From positions 62,001 through 126,000 of the forward strand of contig JBGSSF010000003.1 of assembly GCA_041737175.1 (NCBI GenBank): DNA of 64,000 nucleotides. The letters run 5' to 3'. A model generated the notes under the pieces. The model was not told the DNA's origin. It saw only the letters and a program-made list of their open reading frames with translations, and ran no database searches. Origin of the DNA: UBA5072 sp041737175. Its GTDB lineage: Bacteria; Bacteroidota; Bacteroidia; Bacteroidales; UBA10428. This document shows, piece by piece, positions 35,140-44,912 of the stretch (position 1 is its first letter; each line of letters begins with the position of its first letter). The position numbers were made by a program, and so were the translations under genes.

Positions 35140-37515
35140 ATGATCGGACAATCATTTCTTATCATCATCCGGCGGTTCTTCAAGGATCCTGTTTTCTCAT
35201 TGGTCACGCTGATGAGCCTTACAATCGGATTTGCCGCCTTTGTGCTGTTGGGTCAGTATATGAATGGCATTTTGAGCTGGGATAAATTCAATGAAAAATA
35301 CGACCGCATATACCGGGTACAATTGTTCCAGGATCAGAAAGAAAATGTCGTAGTTCATTCTCAAAGCGTCACTGCAGCCTTAAGCAGGCATGAGCTACTG
35401 AAATTGCCTGAGGTGGAAAAAATCGTACTGATGCATGATGTGGGTGACAACAATAAAAACGGCACCTTCCTGTCAGTAGATAAAAAAAGTCAATTCCTGA
35501 CCCGTTACGGATATTTTGCCGATCAGACAGTTTTTGATGTTTTCACTTTCCGGTTCCTTGAAGGTGATCCGCTACAGGCCCTGACACGGCCATTTTCAAT
35601 AGTCTTGTCCAAAACTCTTGCCAACAAGCTTTTTCCGGGTTCAAACGCCCTGGACAATCAGGTATATGGCGAAAATAAGGTTGTCTTAACGGTTACAGGC
35701 GTCTATGAAGACTTTCCTCATAAATCCCACTGGCAACCGGCTTACCTGTTGCCCATGCTATCCTACACCGCACTGACCGGTGTGGAGAATTATGAAGACA
35801 ATTACATGAGGTATTCATTCCAGACTTACGTTTTGCTCAAAGAAAACGCCGACCCTGAACAGGTCAGCGTAAAAATACACAACGCCCTTAAAGATTACAG
35901 AAAAGAACATTTTCCCTATCTGAGACCCATGTCCAGGTTGTATATAGAGCCCTATTTTCAGCCCGACTTTTATTACGCTTTGGCCATTCTGGCATTCAAT
36001 GCATTGCTTGTGTTAATTCTGTCTTCCATTAACTACATCAATCTGCAAACAGCCAATGCATCCACACGTTTTCGTGAAATTGGCATTAAAAAAGCGGTTG
36101 GATTCACCAAAAAGCAACTTTGGTACCAGTTCATATTTGAATCAGTTGCACTTTCTTTGATTGGAGGTCTCCTTGGCCTTTTACTGGCTCATCTTGCCAC
36201 ACCCTTTTTTAACAAGCTCATCGGGGGAGATAAATTAACTCTGTTGTTCTCCGACTGGAAACTGGTGGGTGTTGTTTTAGCTGCAGCGTTTTTAACAGGT
36301 CTTCTTTCGGGAATACATCCTGCCTTCGCGATATCCTCGTACAATCCTGTTACAGCATTAAAGCAGAAATTCATGCAGGACAGGACAAACGGAATTAACC
36401 TTAAAAAGATCCTGGTCACCGCCCAGTTCAGCATATCCATATTTCTGCTTATCGTGGGCTTCATCATGTACAGGCAAACCCATTACATGGTAACCCGGGA
36501 CATGGGCTTTGAGTCACACAATTTGTTGTTTGCCAATATCGTAACCTCTAAAACCGGACCAATTGCCGGATTGAGGGAGCGCCTGCTGAAGCATCCGGAG
36601 ATTCAGGGCGTCTGCCATTCCGATTATATACCTTATATTCTTCCTGGTGGCAATGAGATAAGCTGGGAAGGCGCATACCCCGATCAGAAAGTCTTTGTCA
36701 GGTACAGCAATGTGAGTTACGATTTTGTTCCCACCTTTGACCTGAAAATGGCAAGGGGAAGAAATTTTTCACGGGAATTCCCGGCTGACAATACAAAGTG
36801 CCTGATCAATGAAACCGCTGCCCGCGTATTTGGATGGACCGATCCTATCGGTAAACAGATGGAGGTGAATAAAACAAAGTATGAAGTAATTGGTGTTCTG
36901 AAAGACTACGTGGTATTTTCGGTGTATAATCCCCTGGAACCCCATTTGTACAGGCTTATACCCGACTCCGTTGTTTCGGACAGGGTGTATTCGGTTCGTT
37001 ACACTCCCGGACAGGAAGTTAAAGCAAAAGAAATTGTGCAACAGGAATTTGAAGCCTTCTTTCCTGATGACGCTTTCGAGTTTACCCATATTCAGGATCG
37101 CATTCAGAATGAAAATGCAGTGAAGGAGTGGAAAAGCCTTATGAAGGTGAACATCGCATTCGCAGTCATGTCTCTGATCATTTCTTCAATCGGTCTCTTC
37201 GGATTGATCCTGTTATTTACCCGCCATAAATTAAAGGAAATAGGGATACGAAAAGTGCTGGGATTCTCTTTCAGTCAGCTTTACTATACACTCTCCTCAG
37301 GATTTGTAAAGCTCCTGCTTATATCAATCATCTTCGCCTGGCCGGTGGCATATTTAACCTATCACATCCTTCCGGGTTCAGATAAATATCCCCTCCAGAT
37401 CTGGGAATTCCTGGTTGCCACAGTGATCATCCTCATCGTTGCAGTGGCCACCATAAGTTACCAGATCATTAAAGCTGTGAGGACCAGAGTAGTTGAAGTT
37501 TTGAAAGATGAGTAG
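35140..37515 (+). CDS. MacB/FtsX-like ABC transporter permease (Bacteroidota two-domain type)
   Basis: About 791 residues from the ATG at 35140; an in-frame TTG at 35095 would overlap the ATPase gene and is less likely. The layout is an N-terminal helix (about 20-40), a MacB-type periplasmic domain, three helices (near residues 285-400), a second helix and periplasmic domain (about 430-670), and three terminal helices. Two FtsX cores are marked by Phe-Arg-Glu-Ile-Gly-Ile-Lys-Lys-Ala-Val-Gly and Lys-Glu-Ile-Gly-Ile-Arg-Lys-Val-Leu-Gly. Such permeases push substrates already in the periplasm, or act on lipoproteins, rather than crossing the inner membrane. Substrate unknown. Confidence 0.88.
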   Translation: MIGQSFLIIIRRFFKDPVFSLVTLMSLTIGFAAFVLLGQYMNGILSWDKFNEKYDRIYRVQLFQDQKENVVVHSQSVTAALSRHELLKLPEVEKIVLMHDVGDNNKNGTFLSVDKKSQFLTRYGYFADQTVFDVFTFRFLEGDPLQALTRPFSIVLSKTLANKLFPGSNALDNQVYGENKVVLTVTGVYEDFPHKSHWQPAYLLPMLSYTALTGVENYEDNYMRYSFQTYVLLKENADPEQVSVKIHNALKDYRKEHFPYLRPMSRLYIEPYFQPDFYYALAILAFNALLVLILSSINYINLQTANASTRFREIGIKKAVGFTKKQLWYQFIFESVALSLIGGLLGLLLAHLATPFFNKLIGGDKLTLLFSDWKLVGVVLAAAFLTGLLSGIHPAFAISSYNPVTALKQKFMQDRTNGINLKKILVTAQFSISIFLLIVGFIMYRQTHYMVTRDMGFESHNLLFANIVTSKTGPIAGLRERLLKHPEIQGVCHSDYIPYILPGGNEISWEGAYPDQKVFVRYSNVSYDFVPTFDLKMARGRNFSREFPADNTKCLINETAARVFGWTDPIGKQMEVNKTKYEVIGVLKDYVVFSVYNPLEPHLYRLIPDSVVSDRVYSVRYTPGQEVKAKEIVQQEFEAFFPDDAFEFTHIQDRIQNENAVKEWKSLMKVNIAFAVMSLIISSIGLFGLILLFTRHKLKEIGIRKVLGFSFSQLYYTLSSGFVKLLLISIIFAWPVAYLTYHILPGSDKYPLQIWEFLVATVIILIVAVATISYQIIKAVRTRVVEVLKDE

Positions 37516-37558
37516 GTTTATTCAATCATAAAATTAACCGGAAATTGCTTAGGAACAT

Positions 37559-39559
37559 TTGAAAAAAACCTTTAGGTTTGTCTGCATAAAATTCAGCGGA
37601 CTCATGCATACTTATGTCCAGCATGTTATACTGTTTTTAAAAAGGTTTTTAGGACTTCTGATATTGTATTCCGCATCCCGGCTGTTCTTTTATATCCTCA
37701 ATGCCGGATATTTCAGTGACATACCGAACAATCAGGTAATGAGCGCATTCGTGACCGGTATCCGTTTTGACATTGCTGCCATTGCATTCACGAATGTTAT
37801 TTTTATGCTGCTATTATTACCCGGCGGTTACAAGAATAATAAACCGTTGCAGAAAGCCGGCAATGTATTGTTTTTTACCATCAATGCTATTGCACTGATG
37901 GGAAATTTTATTGATGCCAAATTTTTCGATTTCATCAACAAGCGCTCCACCTCTTCCATTTTTTCACTGATGGGCGCCAACCGGGATGTCTGGCTAATGA
38001 TCCCGCGATTTATGGTTGATTACTGGTATGTAGCGCTTACCTGGATCTTCGTTATGCTGGCTTTTTGGCGATGGATGCCAAGGTTACGGTATGACAGGCT
38101 TTCGAACGAAACCTTTGTGTTGAAAAATGCTGTATTCCAGTCGCTTGCATTTTTGGTGTTATTCGGTTTCATGCTTTGGGGTGCCAGGGGAACCAGGCTC
38201 AAACCCATAGGCATTATTGACGCTGCTGCCCATACCGAATTAAAAGTGGTGCCATTGGTACTGAATACACCATTTTCCATACTTAAGACCCTTGAGAATG
38301 AAAACCTGGTTGACTATCCATTTTATCCAGAGGATACCCTGAAAAAATATTACAGTACAATTCATCATTATGCTTCAACTTTTGACATGAAAAAGATGAA
38401 TATTGTGGTAGTCATGCTCGAAAGTTTCTCGAAAGAATACTCTGCCTTTCTCAATGATGGTGAAGGGTACACGCCTATTCTGGATTCCATTTTTCGACAG
38501 TCTATGGTATTTGAGAATGCCTTTGCCAATGGCACTCAGTCCTACGAGGCTTTGCCGGCCATAATTGCCGGAATACCTAGTTGGATGGACAGGCCTTACA
38601 GCGGATCCAATTATTCAGATAATGTGATTGAAAGTCTGCCTTCCCTCCTGGGGAAAAACGGTTACCATACTTCCTTTTTTCATGGTGGAAATAACGGCAC
38701 TATGGGATTCGATAATTTTGCCCGTGCAGCTGGAGTAGCTAACTATTACGGACGTGATGAATACAACAATGAAGCAGATTATGACGGTCATTGGGGAATT
38801 TGGGATGAACCCTTTTTACAATATTTTGCCCGGCAAATCAATACATTTCCGCAGCCTTTCTTTGCTTCTGTATTTACCCTGTCATCACACCATCCTTATA
38901 ATATTCCCGGGAAATATAAAAACAGGTTCACCGAAGAAACGCTTCCCATACTCAAAAGTGTGAAATATGCTGATTTCGCGCTTGGAGAATTTTTTAAAAC
39001 TGCCAGGCAAATGCCCTGGTACAAAAACACTTTGTTTGTATTTACAGCTGACCATGCTGCACAATCGGTTGAAAAAATTTATAACAGTACAACCGGTATG
39101 TATGCTATTCCTATTGCTTTTTATTGCCCATCGGATACTGCGTTAAAAGGAATTGACAATACGATCGGACAGCAAATAGATATTATGCCCACTGTGCTGG
39201 ATTATGTTGAATACCAGGAACCTTTTTTTGCTTTTGGCGTCAGTCTGCTTCAACCCGATATGCCTCATCGGGCAGTCAGTTATGTCAATGGCATATACCA
39301 GCTGGTTGAAGGTGATTACGTGATGCTGTTTGACGGAAGGGAGGTCACCTCATTTTACACTTGGAAAGGGCAGAATGAAAACAAGGATTTTGATACACCT
39401 GGACATATTGACGATGCTCAGAAAGCGGTGATCTACCGGAAAATGGAAAGTTCGATCAAGGCTATTATCCAAACCTACAATAATTGTCTGATCCGCAACC
39501 GGACAACCTTTCAACAAAATAGGGATTCACTGGTGCAAAATCCTTTTGAAATTCAATGA
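37559..39559 (+). CDS. LTA-synthase/sulfatase-fold membrane phosphotransferase
   Basis: Up to 666 residues. The start is either the TTG at 37559 (with AGGAA upstream) or the ATG at 37604. About five N-terminal helices (to residue 210) are followed by a periplasmic sulfatase-fold domain of the lipoteichoic-acid-synthase/phosphoglycerol-transferase group. Metal and catalytic residues are visible: Glu288 in Met-Leu-Glu-Ser, nucleophile Thr326 in Asn-Gly-Thr-Gln-Ser, and the later Thr-Ala-Asp-His-Ala. In Gram-negative bacteria, relatives modify glycans or lipids with phosphoglycerol or phosphoethanolamine. It follows the exporter by 43 bases and may share its transcript. Confidence 0.85.
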   Translation: MKKTFRFVCIKFSGLMHTYVQHVILFLKRFLGLLILYSASRLFFYILNAGYFSDIPNNQVMSAFVTGIRFDIAAIAFTNVIFMLLLLPGGYKNNKPLQKAGNVLFFTINAIALMGNFIDAKFFDFINKRSTSSIFSLMGANRDVWLMIPRFMVDYWYVALTWIFVMLAFWRWMPRLRYDRLSNETFVLKNAVFQSLAFLVLFGFMLWGARGTRLKPIGIIDAAAHTELKVVPLVLNTPFSILKTLENENLVDYPFYPEDTLKKYYSTIHHYASTFDMKKMNIVVVMLESFSKEYSAFLNDGEGYTPILDSIFRQSMVFENAFANGTQSYEALPAIIAGIPSWMDRPYSGSNYSDNVIESLPSLLGKNGYHTSFFHGGNNGTMGFDNFARAAGVANYYGRDEYNNEADYDGHWGIWDEPFLQYFARQINTFPQPFFASVFTLSSHHPYNIPGKYKNRFTEETLPILKSVKYADFALGEFFKTARQMPWYKNTLFVFTADHAAQSVEKIYNSTTGMYAIPIAFYCPSDTALKGIDNTIGQQIDIMPTVLDYVEYQEPFFAFGVSLLQPDMPHRAVSYVNGIYQLVEGDYVMLFDGREVTSFYTWKGQNENKDFDTPGHIDDAQKAVIYRKMESSIKAIIQTYNNCLIRNRTTFQQNRDSLVQNPFEIQ

Positions 39560-39609
39560 AAACATTTACCTTAAACTCAAATTTGTACTGAACTAAAATT
39601 ACAGTAATT

Positions 39610-40923
39610 ATGGAAAAGCCCAACAAGAACAACGCCTCAAATGCAGTTGGATCAACTAAGAACTACTGGACATCAATTGCCATCATTGGCATATTGTTTT
39701 TCATCTTTGGTTTTGCAACCTGGCTGAACGGTATTTTAATACCTTATCTAAGAATAGCCTGCGAGTTAACGACCTTCCAATCCCTGCTGGTAGCATTTGC
39801 CTTTTATATCTCTTACTTTGTCATGGCCTTGCCTTCTTCGTGGGTATTGAACAAAACAGGTTTTAAAAACGGCATCATGTTGGGATTGTTCATTATGGCG
39901 GTTGGCGCCTTGATTTTCATTCCTGCCGCTATGACCAGAACTTATGCTCTTTTCCTGGGCGGTTTGTTTGTTATGGGAACCGGTTTGGCACTCATGCAGA
40001 CTGCCGTAAATCCTTATATCACCATAATAGGCCCTCGGGAAACTGCAGCAACACGAATCAGCATCATGGGCATCTGCAACAAGATTGCCGGCGCAGTGGC
40101 TCCTGTTATCCTGGCCTATTATATTCTTAGTGACGGAGATGCATTCGTAGCAGGATTGGCAACCATGACTGAAGCTGAAAAATTAGTTGCACTTGATGGT
40201 CTGGCAGCCCGGGTTATCGCTCCATACATAGTTATCGCGATCACACTGGTGGTTCTCGGGATTATGGTCAAATTCTCGCCTTTACCGGAAATTGAAACCG
40301 AGCCGGAAGAGGAAGCTGAGCCGTCTGTTGAAACGGCCAAAACCAGCATATTCCAGTTTCCGCATTTATGGCTCGGCGCTCTTGCATTGTTTCTTTATGT
40401 TGGCGTAGAGGTAATTGCAGGTGATACCATCATCCGCTATGGCATGTCGTTGGGCATACCCATTGCCCAGGCCAAAGTGTATACCAGCTATACCCTTATC
40501 GCTATGGTCATTGGTTATATACTGATCGGCCTCATCATGGTTCCCAGGATTATTTCGCAAAGAACGGCTCTTAAAATCTCAGCCATACTCGGCGTGCTAT
40601 TTACGCTTTGCGCAATATTCACACAGGCCAAGACATCAGTGCTTTTTGTGGCTTTGTTGGGTTTTGCCAATGCACTCGTTTGGCCTGCCATGTGGCCGTT
40701 GGCTATCCATGGCCTGGGCAGGTTCATTAAAACCGGGTCATCCATTCTGGTGATGATGATCGCCGGTGGTGCATTATTGCCTTTGTTATGGGGTAGACTG
40801 AGTGACGTGTTCCCAAATCATCCGCAGTATGCGTATTGGGTTTGCGTACCGTGCTACCTGTACATTCTGTATTATTCCATCTGGGGATTCAAAGCCGGAC
40901 TGAAAGGAAATCACCTGGAATAA
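39610..40923 (+). CDS. Sugar MFS transporter (FucP/glucose-galactose type)
   Basis: A 437-residue twelve-helix major facilitator of the FucP-like group. The N-terminal half contains Phe-Gly-Phe-Ala-Thr-Trp-Leu-Asn-Gly and Ala-Val-Asn-Pro-Tyr-Ile, both typical of fucose/glucose/galactose:proton symporters in Bacteroidota. An acidic central loop (Glu-Pro-Glu-Glu-Glu-Ala-Glu) separates the halves. It stands 50 bases after the sulfatase-fold gene and is convergent with the cellobiose/redox operon, 19 bases from its last gene. The exact sugar is not deducible. Confidence 0.88.
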   Translation: MEKPNKNNASNAVGSTKNYWTSIAIIGILFFIFGFATWLNGILIPYLRIACELTTFQSLLVAFAFYISYFVMALPSSWVLNKTGFKNGIMLGLFIMAVGALIFIPAAMTRTYALFLGGLFVMGTGLALMQTAVNPYITIIGPRETAATRISIMGICNKIAGAVAPVILAYYILSDGDAFVAGLATMTEAEKLVALDGLAARVIAPYIVIAITLVVLGIMVKFSPLPEIETEPEEEAEPSVETAKTSIFQFPHLWLGALALFLYVGVEVIAGDTIIRYGMSLGIPIAQAKVYTSYTLIAMVIGYILIGLIMVPRIISQRTALKISAILGVLFTLCAIFTQAKTSVLFVALLGFANALVWPAMWPLAIHGLGRFIKTGSSILVMMIAGGALLPLLWGRLSDVFPNHPQYAYWVCVPCYLYILYYSIWGFKAGLKGNHLE

Positions 40924-40942
40924 TCATGTATGGGCCGGGGTT

Positions 40943-41392
40943 TTATTTTTCCAGATTCACCCGTATTACCCAATCCTCCTTGAGCCTCGATGACAGCCAG
41001 AGCGACTTTACAGTCGGATCAATCGGAGTGAGACTGGTTTCACCATGGGTTGTATTGATGATTACCCTGAAATCGGGATTTCCATCCAGATTATAATCAA
41101 TGGTCTGGTCGATCATACCCGGCAATTGCCCTCGTTTGGAAAAACTCACCTGAACCATTTGTTTCCTGTCTCCCAACAGAACAGTTGAAACAGGATTGTT
41201 AATCGAAATGAGTAGGTCGTCTTTCTCATAGGTCCGGTTGATCTCACCTCCGCTATAAACGGGATGTACTTTCATAAAGGACAAAGTTGCCAGTTGTTCG
41301 GCAAAAGCATCATTCCTGACAAATGTGACAGGGATCAGCAGAAAGCAGGCAACTGCCCATAGATATGCAGGTATGGCAAGAATCTTTCTCAT
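40943..41392 (-). CDS. Hypothetical protein with N-terminal membrane segment
   Basis: A 149-residue protein with one hydrophobic segment (about residues 5-24), then a soluble domain that ends in beta-type Trp-Val-Ile-Arg-Val-Asn-Leu. An Asp-Tyr-Asn-Leu-Asp-Gly-Asn-Pro-Asp stretch could bind calcium. No family recognised. It is the last gene of the long minus-strand operon, 10 bases after the NapH-like gene, so it probably works with the ferredoxin and CcdA-like proteins in an extracytoplasmic redox task. Confidence 0.6.
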   Translation of the reverse strand: MRKILAIPAYLWAVACFLLIPVTFVRNDAFAEQLATLSFMKVHPVYSGGEINRTYEKDDLLISINNPVSTVLLGDRKQMVQVSFSKRGQLPGMIDQTIDYNLDGNPDFRVIINTTHGETSLTPIDPTVKSLWLSSRLKEDWVIRVNLEK

Positions 41393-41402
41393 GGTATTGT
41401 TT

Positions 41403-42569
41403 TTAATGGATCAGGGTACCGGTTTTTATCAGGTTGATTAAAAGGATAATCCCGGTTTGCATGGGACCACCTAAAAATATCACAAGCAGCAGAAACGCCG
41501 GGTATAAGAACAGGTTTCTGGCCCAACTGAAATTCTTGTTCACCGGGGTTCCCTTAATATGATAATGGATGGCCTGTTTTGAACAGGCGTCTATGCATTT
41601 GCCGCATTTCATGCAGGTTATTGAGGGTTTGCCGGCAGCCATTTCTTCTTTGTTGAGTGAAAGTGTCGGACAGGCAGCAATGCATTTTTCACAACTGCTG
41701 CATTTCTCTTTGTCAATACGCACATCAAAGGCATTGATCTTGTTTGTAAGCGCCATCAGTGCGCCCATGGGACAAAGGGTGGTACATTGAATCCGCTTGC
41801 CGGTAAGGACCGGCAAAATAATCACCAACGCGGCAAAAAGCGATAGAAAAACGATGGTCTTCATGAGAACGGTAAAAGAGGTCACTTTTTCAAACTCGGT
41901 AACGGTTTTAAATGGGCAAAGCCAGTCGCAATATACCGGATTCAAAGACGCCGCAGAAATAAGAGCGACCAGGAGCAGAACGGCAAAAGAAATCCACCTG
42001 AAAACGGGATTGATCTTTTTGATTTTTGGTTTCTTCATGATCCGGGATGCACCGTCGTCCCATCCGCCGTAAAAGCAACCCCAGCTGCAAAAGCCGCGAC
42101 CAAGCGCCAGGCTGACACCAATCACAATCACCAGCATGGAAGCAATGGAGGCAAAGCCGCCTATGATGCTTCCGGGAAAGATGATGGATTTGGTAAGCAC
42201 TGCAGGTATTATGACCATGGTAGTTACCATATGGCAGAATGGTATTTCACAAGCCAACATGGTCTCATTGTTAAAAGTCATGGATCCCCTTGTCTCGACA
42301 AGGTTTACAATGAAAGTCAGGGCAAAAAACAAAGCCAGTGTAATAAATCCCATGGCCCTGTAACGGTCAGTTTTACCGGTATACAGGATCAGGAAGAAAA
42401 GGGAGGTCAGAAAAATAAAAGTTATAAGAAAGGAAATGGCCTTCTCAGGAGCAGAGAGATCCGGCGGACCACCGGCAATAAAGATCAGAATCATCAGGAT
42501 CATGGGAAAAGTCAACAGAATGGATCTCCAGATACTGCCTTCGGTCCAGTACACACTTGTTTTTTTCAT
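41403..42569 (-). CDS. NapH-like membrane 4Fe-4S ferredoxin protein
   Basis: A 388-residue membrane protein. The middle has the NapH/CcoG-type cysteine pairs Phe-Cys-Ser-Trp-Gly-Cys, Tyr-Cys-Asp-Trp-Leu-Cys-Pro and Gln-Cys-Thr-Thr-Leu-Cys-Pro between helices. A C-terminal ferredoxin module has CxxCxxCxxxCP plus a second CxxCxxCxxxC group, giving two [4Fe-4S] clusters. A last helix follows. It moves electrons at the membrane. It is 6 bases downstream of a CcdA/SafE-like gene, so the pair may deliver reducing power to the periplasm. It lacks the cupredoxin domain of the related protein at 6159. Confidence 0.85.
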   Translation of the reverse strand: MKKTSVYWTEGSIWRSILLTFPMILMILIFIAGGPPDLSAPEKAISFLITFIFLTSLFFLILYTGKTDRYRAMGFITLALFFALTFIVNLVETRGSMTFNNETMLACEIPFCHMVTTMVIIPAVLTKSIIFPGSIIGGFASIASMLVIVIGVSLALGRGFCSWGCFYGGWDDGASRIMKKPKIKKINPVFRWISFAVLLLVALISAASLNPVYCDWLCPFKTVTEFEKVTSFTVLMKTIVFLSLFAALVIILPVLTGKRIQCTTLCPMGALMALTNKINAFDVRIDKEKCSSCEKCIAACPTLSLNKEEMAAGKPSITCMKCGKCIDACSKQAIHYHIKGTPVNKNFSWARNLFLYPAFLLLVIFLGGPMQTGIILLINLIKTGTLIH

Positions 42570-42575
42570 TCGTAC

Positions 42576-43202
42576 TTATATTAACATAATAATTCCTTTA
42601 TAAAGATAAATCATGCCAGCAAGAATAGCAGCGAACTTACCAATAATTCGCAACACCTGCTGTTTGCGGAAGAAACCGATAAACGGAAGCGGGATAAAGT
42701 AAACGGATGTACCGAGAAAGAAGAGAAAAAAGAACAGAACACTGCCGGCAATTTTTCCGGTTTCCATTGCCCCGGTAATTGCCAATAAAAATGGCGGACA
42801 TAAATTCAAGCCAGTAACAAAACCTCCCGAAAGCGGAAGCAAATAGGGCCAGCGACGGGTGTGATTTTTTTGGACCATTAGCTTGCTTCGCCCCAGGCAA
42901 ATCTCTCTAAAACGGTGGAAACCATATACAATCATTAAAAGTGACAAAATTATATACAGGACACCGATAAAGACAGTTTTAGAAGCAGAGGGTTGCAGGA
43001 TGACATGACCAATCAGTCCGGCCAAAATGCCAACAAGCAGATAGGCTGCCAGCCGGCCCAGTAGAAAAAGAGATACTGACCCTATATTCTTGTAAAATCC
43101 CTTGCCCTCCCCCATCAGAAAAGGGATCAGCACCGGGCCGCAGTATGCGAGGCAAACAACCCCGGTGCTTAATCCAAGGATAAAACCCGAGGAATACTGC
43201 AT
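42576..43202 (-). CDS. CcdA/DsbD-like (TauE/SafE family) membrane protein
   Basis: A 208-residue protein with six or so helices, of the sulfite exporter TauE/SafE-like group that includes CcdA/DsbD-type electron carriers. Cys21-Gly-Pro in helix one and Cys135-Pro-Pro in the matching helix of the second half are at the positions of the DsbD/CcdA redox cysteines, and Cys17 is nearby. Export of sulfur compounds is the alternative reading. Its ATG directly abuts the stop of the GH9 gene (TAAATG), showing it belongs to the cellobiose operon transcript. Confidence 0.75.
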   Translation of the reverse strand: MQYSSGFILGLSTGVVCLAYCGPVLIPFLMGEGKGFYKNIGSVSLFLLGRLAAYLLVGILAGLIGHVILQPSASKTVFIGVLYIILSLLMIVYGFHRFREICLGRSKLMVQKNHTRRWPYLLPLSGGFVTGLNLCPPFLLAITGAMETGKIAGSVLFFFLFFLGTSVYFIPLPFIGFFRKQQVLRIIGKFAAILAGMIYLYKGIIMLI

Positions 43203-44912
43203 TTATTTTGTGTTCTGCAACTGGCCGGCCGTGTAACTGATTGCACCTGCGAGAAAAACAAGTGGTGCATTCCAGTTTATGGCAATTTCATTGGTGGAAT
43301 AACTGCAAAGTTCATCCACATAAGATAATGCCGGTAACAAGCTCCGCTTGATATCAGGGCAATCTGAAAAAACAACCGTATTGGGACCGCCTGCCAGAAA
43401 TCCGGGAACAGGATCGCTGATTTTATCACTGCCCGAAACCCGGTGATGGATGTTCATGGGGGATTTCTCTCCAAATCCGGTAATAAAGCAGTATCCGGTC
43501 GGATTTACTCCTGCCAGGTAATTCATGTCATTTACCGCAGAATGCAAATATTTCACATCTTTCCGGAAAGTATAGGCGATCATTTTCAGGAGACCCTGAT
43601 TGGCGATGTCGCTGTTGCTTCCCCATGCCCAGTAATCAAGGCTTACCGGCCAGGCCGACTTATCGGCCAGGTGAATGAGCTGGTCCACATATGTATAAAA
43701 GACAGTCTGGCATCGGGTATAAAGTTCCGGCTTGATTTTCCCTGAATTATTAAGCGCCGTGATAAGACCCAGCGGTGCAACGCCCCCCCATGAGGGAGTC
43801 TGAAACTGCAATTGGTTCAACAGGCTGTCGGGGAATGCCGATCCCGTTAAAACTGTCATTTCCACTCCTGCCCAGAACCATTCGTCACGTATATCGCCAT
43901 CGCCATAAGCCCCGGTGGAAATATCCGGAGGTTGCCGGTACAGGATGCCCGGATTCTTTTTACACCAGTTCCATGCAGCCACGGCAGCTTTACGACAACT
44001 GTCAGCCAGTCCGGGAAGCTCGGTTGAAAAGTTCGCCAGAATACCTGAGGCATGAGCCATTGTAGCGGCAAAATCAAGCGAAGCAGCAGTGTTCTTCTGA
44101 ATCACATACCTTTTTTCATGTGCATCAGCGGGCATAACAAAAGGTTCAAAACCCAGGGTGGTCAGTTTGTGATAAACACCTCCGTCACTATCCTGCATGG
44201 TTAGCATCCAACGCAGGTTAAACAGTGTTTCATCGAGCAGGTCAGGCAGATTGTTGCCGGATTCGGGAATTGCCAGGTTTCTGCTTTTCCAGTACGAAGG
44301 AAAATATTCCAAGGCCAGCAGCATGGTATAGGTTGTTATACCTGAATTGACGATGTACTTGTTATAATCTCCGGCATCATACCATCCGCCCGGGCTTGAT
44401 ATGACTGTACCTTCAGGGCGATATTCAGATGCTGCGGATTTATGTACATATACTACCTTATCAGTGTGTCCTGAACCGCGCTGAAAAACACCGCCATATT
44501 CAGGCAGAACGGGATAACTGCATCGGTTGTAATAAAAGGCTTTAACGGCAGCATCCGCTATATCTCCATAGGGATCATCCTGTATGCTGAACCGCCGCTG
44601 TTCTTTTGTACCGAGAAGGGTAAAATAATATTCACCGGGTGTCTTCAGTGCAGAAAAATCAGCTTTCTGCACCCAGTCACCCGAATAGGGCCAGTATGCA
44701 GGGCCCTGTAGTTTTCCCCTGAAAATAATGTGATCATCCGGGCTGGTAATATAGAAGGAATCAGCCGGCGTGCGTACCATGGCAATCTTATTCAGACCGG
44801 CCACGAATCCGTTCTGAGGCAGTAAAATTCTGTCCTCCTGATCATTCCCGGCCAAGGTTTTGATAAACAGGCCTGTGATCAGTACTCCGAAAATACAAAG
44901 CTTTTTCATCAT
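43203..44912 (-). CDS. Glycoside hydrolase family 9 (cellulase-type) with N-terminal Ig-like domain
   Basis: A 569-residue secreted enzyme with a signal peptide ending near Thr-Leu-Ala-Gly. An Ig-like CelD-N domain (about 28-110) precedes the GH9 (alpha/alpha)6 barrel. Catalytic landmarks are Gly-Gly-Trp-Tyr-Asp-Ala-Gly-Asp, which holds the base Asp, His-His-Arg in the second motif, and Ser-Thr-Asn-Glu, which holds the acid Glu, near the C-terminus. It cleaves beta-1,4-glucans or cello-oligosaccharides outside the inner membrane. Its ATG overlaps the GH94 stop (ATGA), so both are translated together and the products would feed the symporter and phosphorylase. Confidence 0.92.
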   Translation of the reverse strand: MMKKLCIFGVLITGLFIKTLAGNDQEDRILLPQNGFVAGLNKIAMVRTPADSFYITSPDDHIIFRGKLQGPAYWPYSGDWVQKADFSALKTPGEYYFTLLGTKEQRRFSIQDDPYGDIADAAVKAFYYNRCSYPVLPEYGGVFQRGSGHTDKVVYVHKSAASEYRPEGTVISSPGGWYDAGDYNKYIVNSGITTYTMLLALEYFPSYWKSRNLAIPESGNNLPDLLDETLFNLRWMLTMQDSDGGVYHKLTTLGFEPFVMPADAHEKRYVIQKNTAASLDFAATMAHASGILANFSTELPGLADSCRKAAVAAWNWCKKNPGILYRQPPDISTGAYGDGDIRDEWFWAGVEMTVLTGSAFPDSLLNQLQFQTPSWGGVAPLGLITALNNSGKIKPELYTRCQTVFYTYVDQLIHLADKSAWPVSLDYWAWGSNSDIANQGLLKMIAYTFRKDVKYLHSAVNDMNYLAGVNPTGYCFITGFGEKSPMNIHHRVSGSDKISDPVPGFLAGGPNTVVFSDCPDIKRSLLPALSYVDELCSYSTNEIAINWNAPLVFLAGAISYTAGQLQNTK

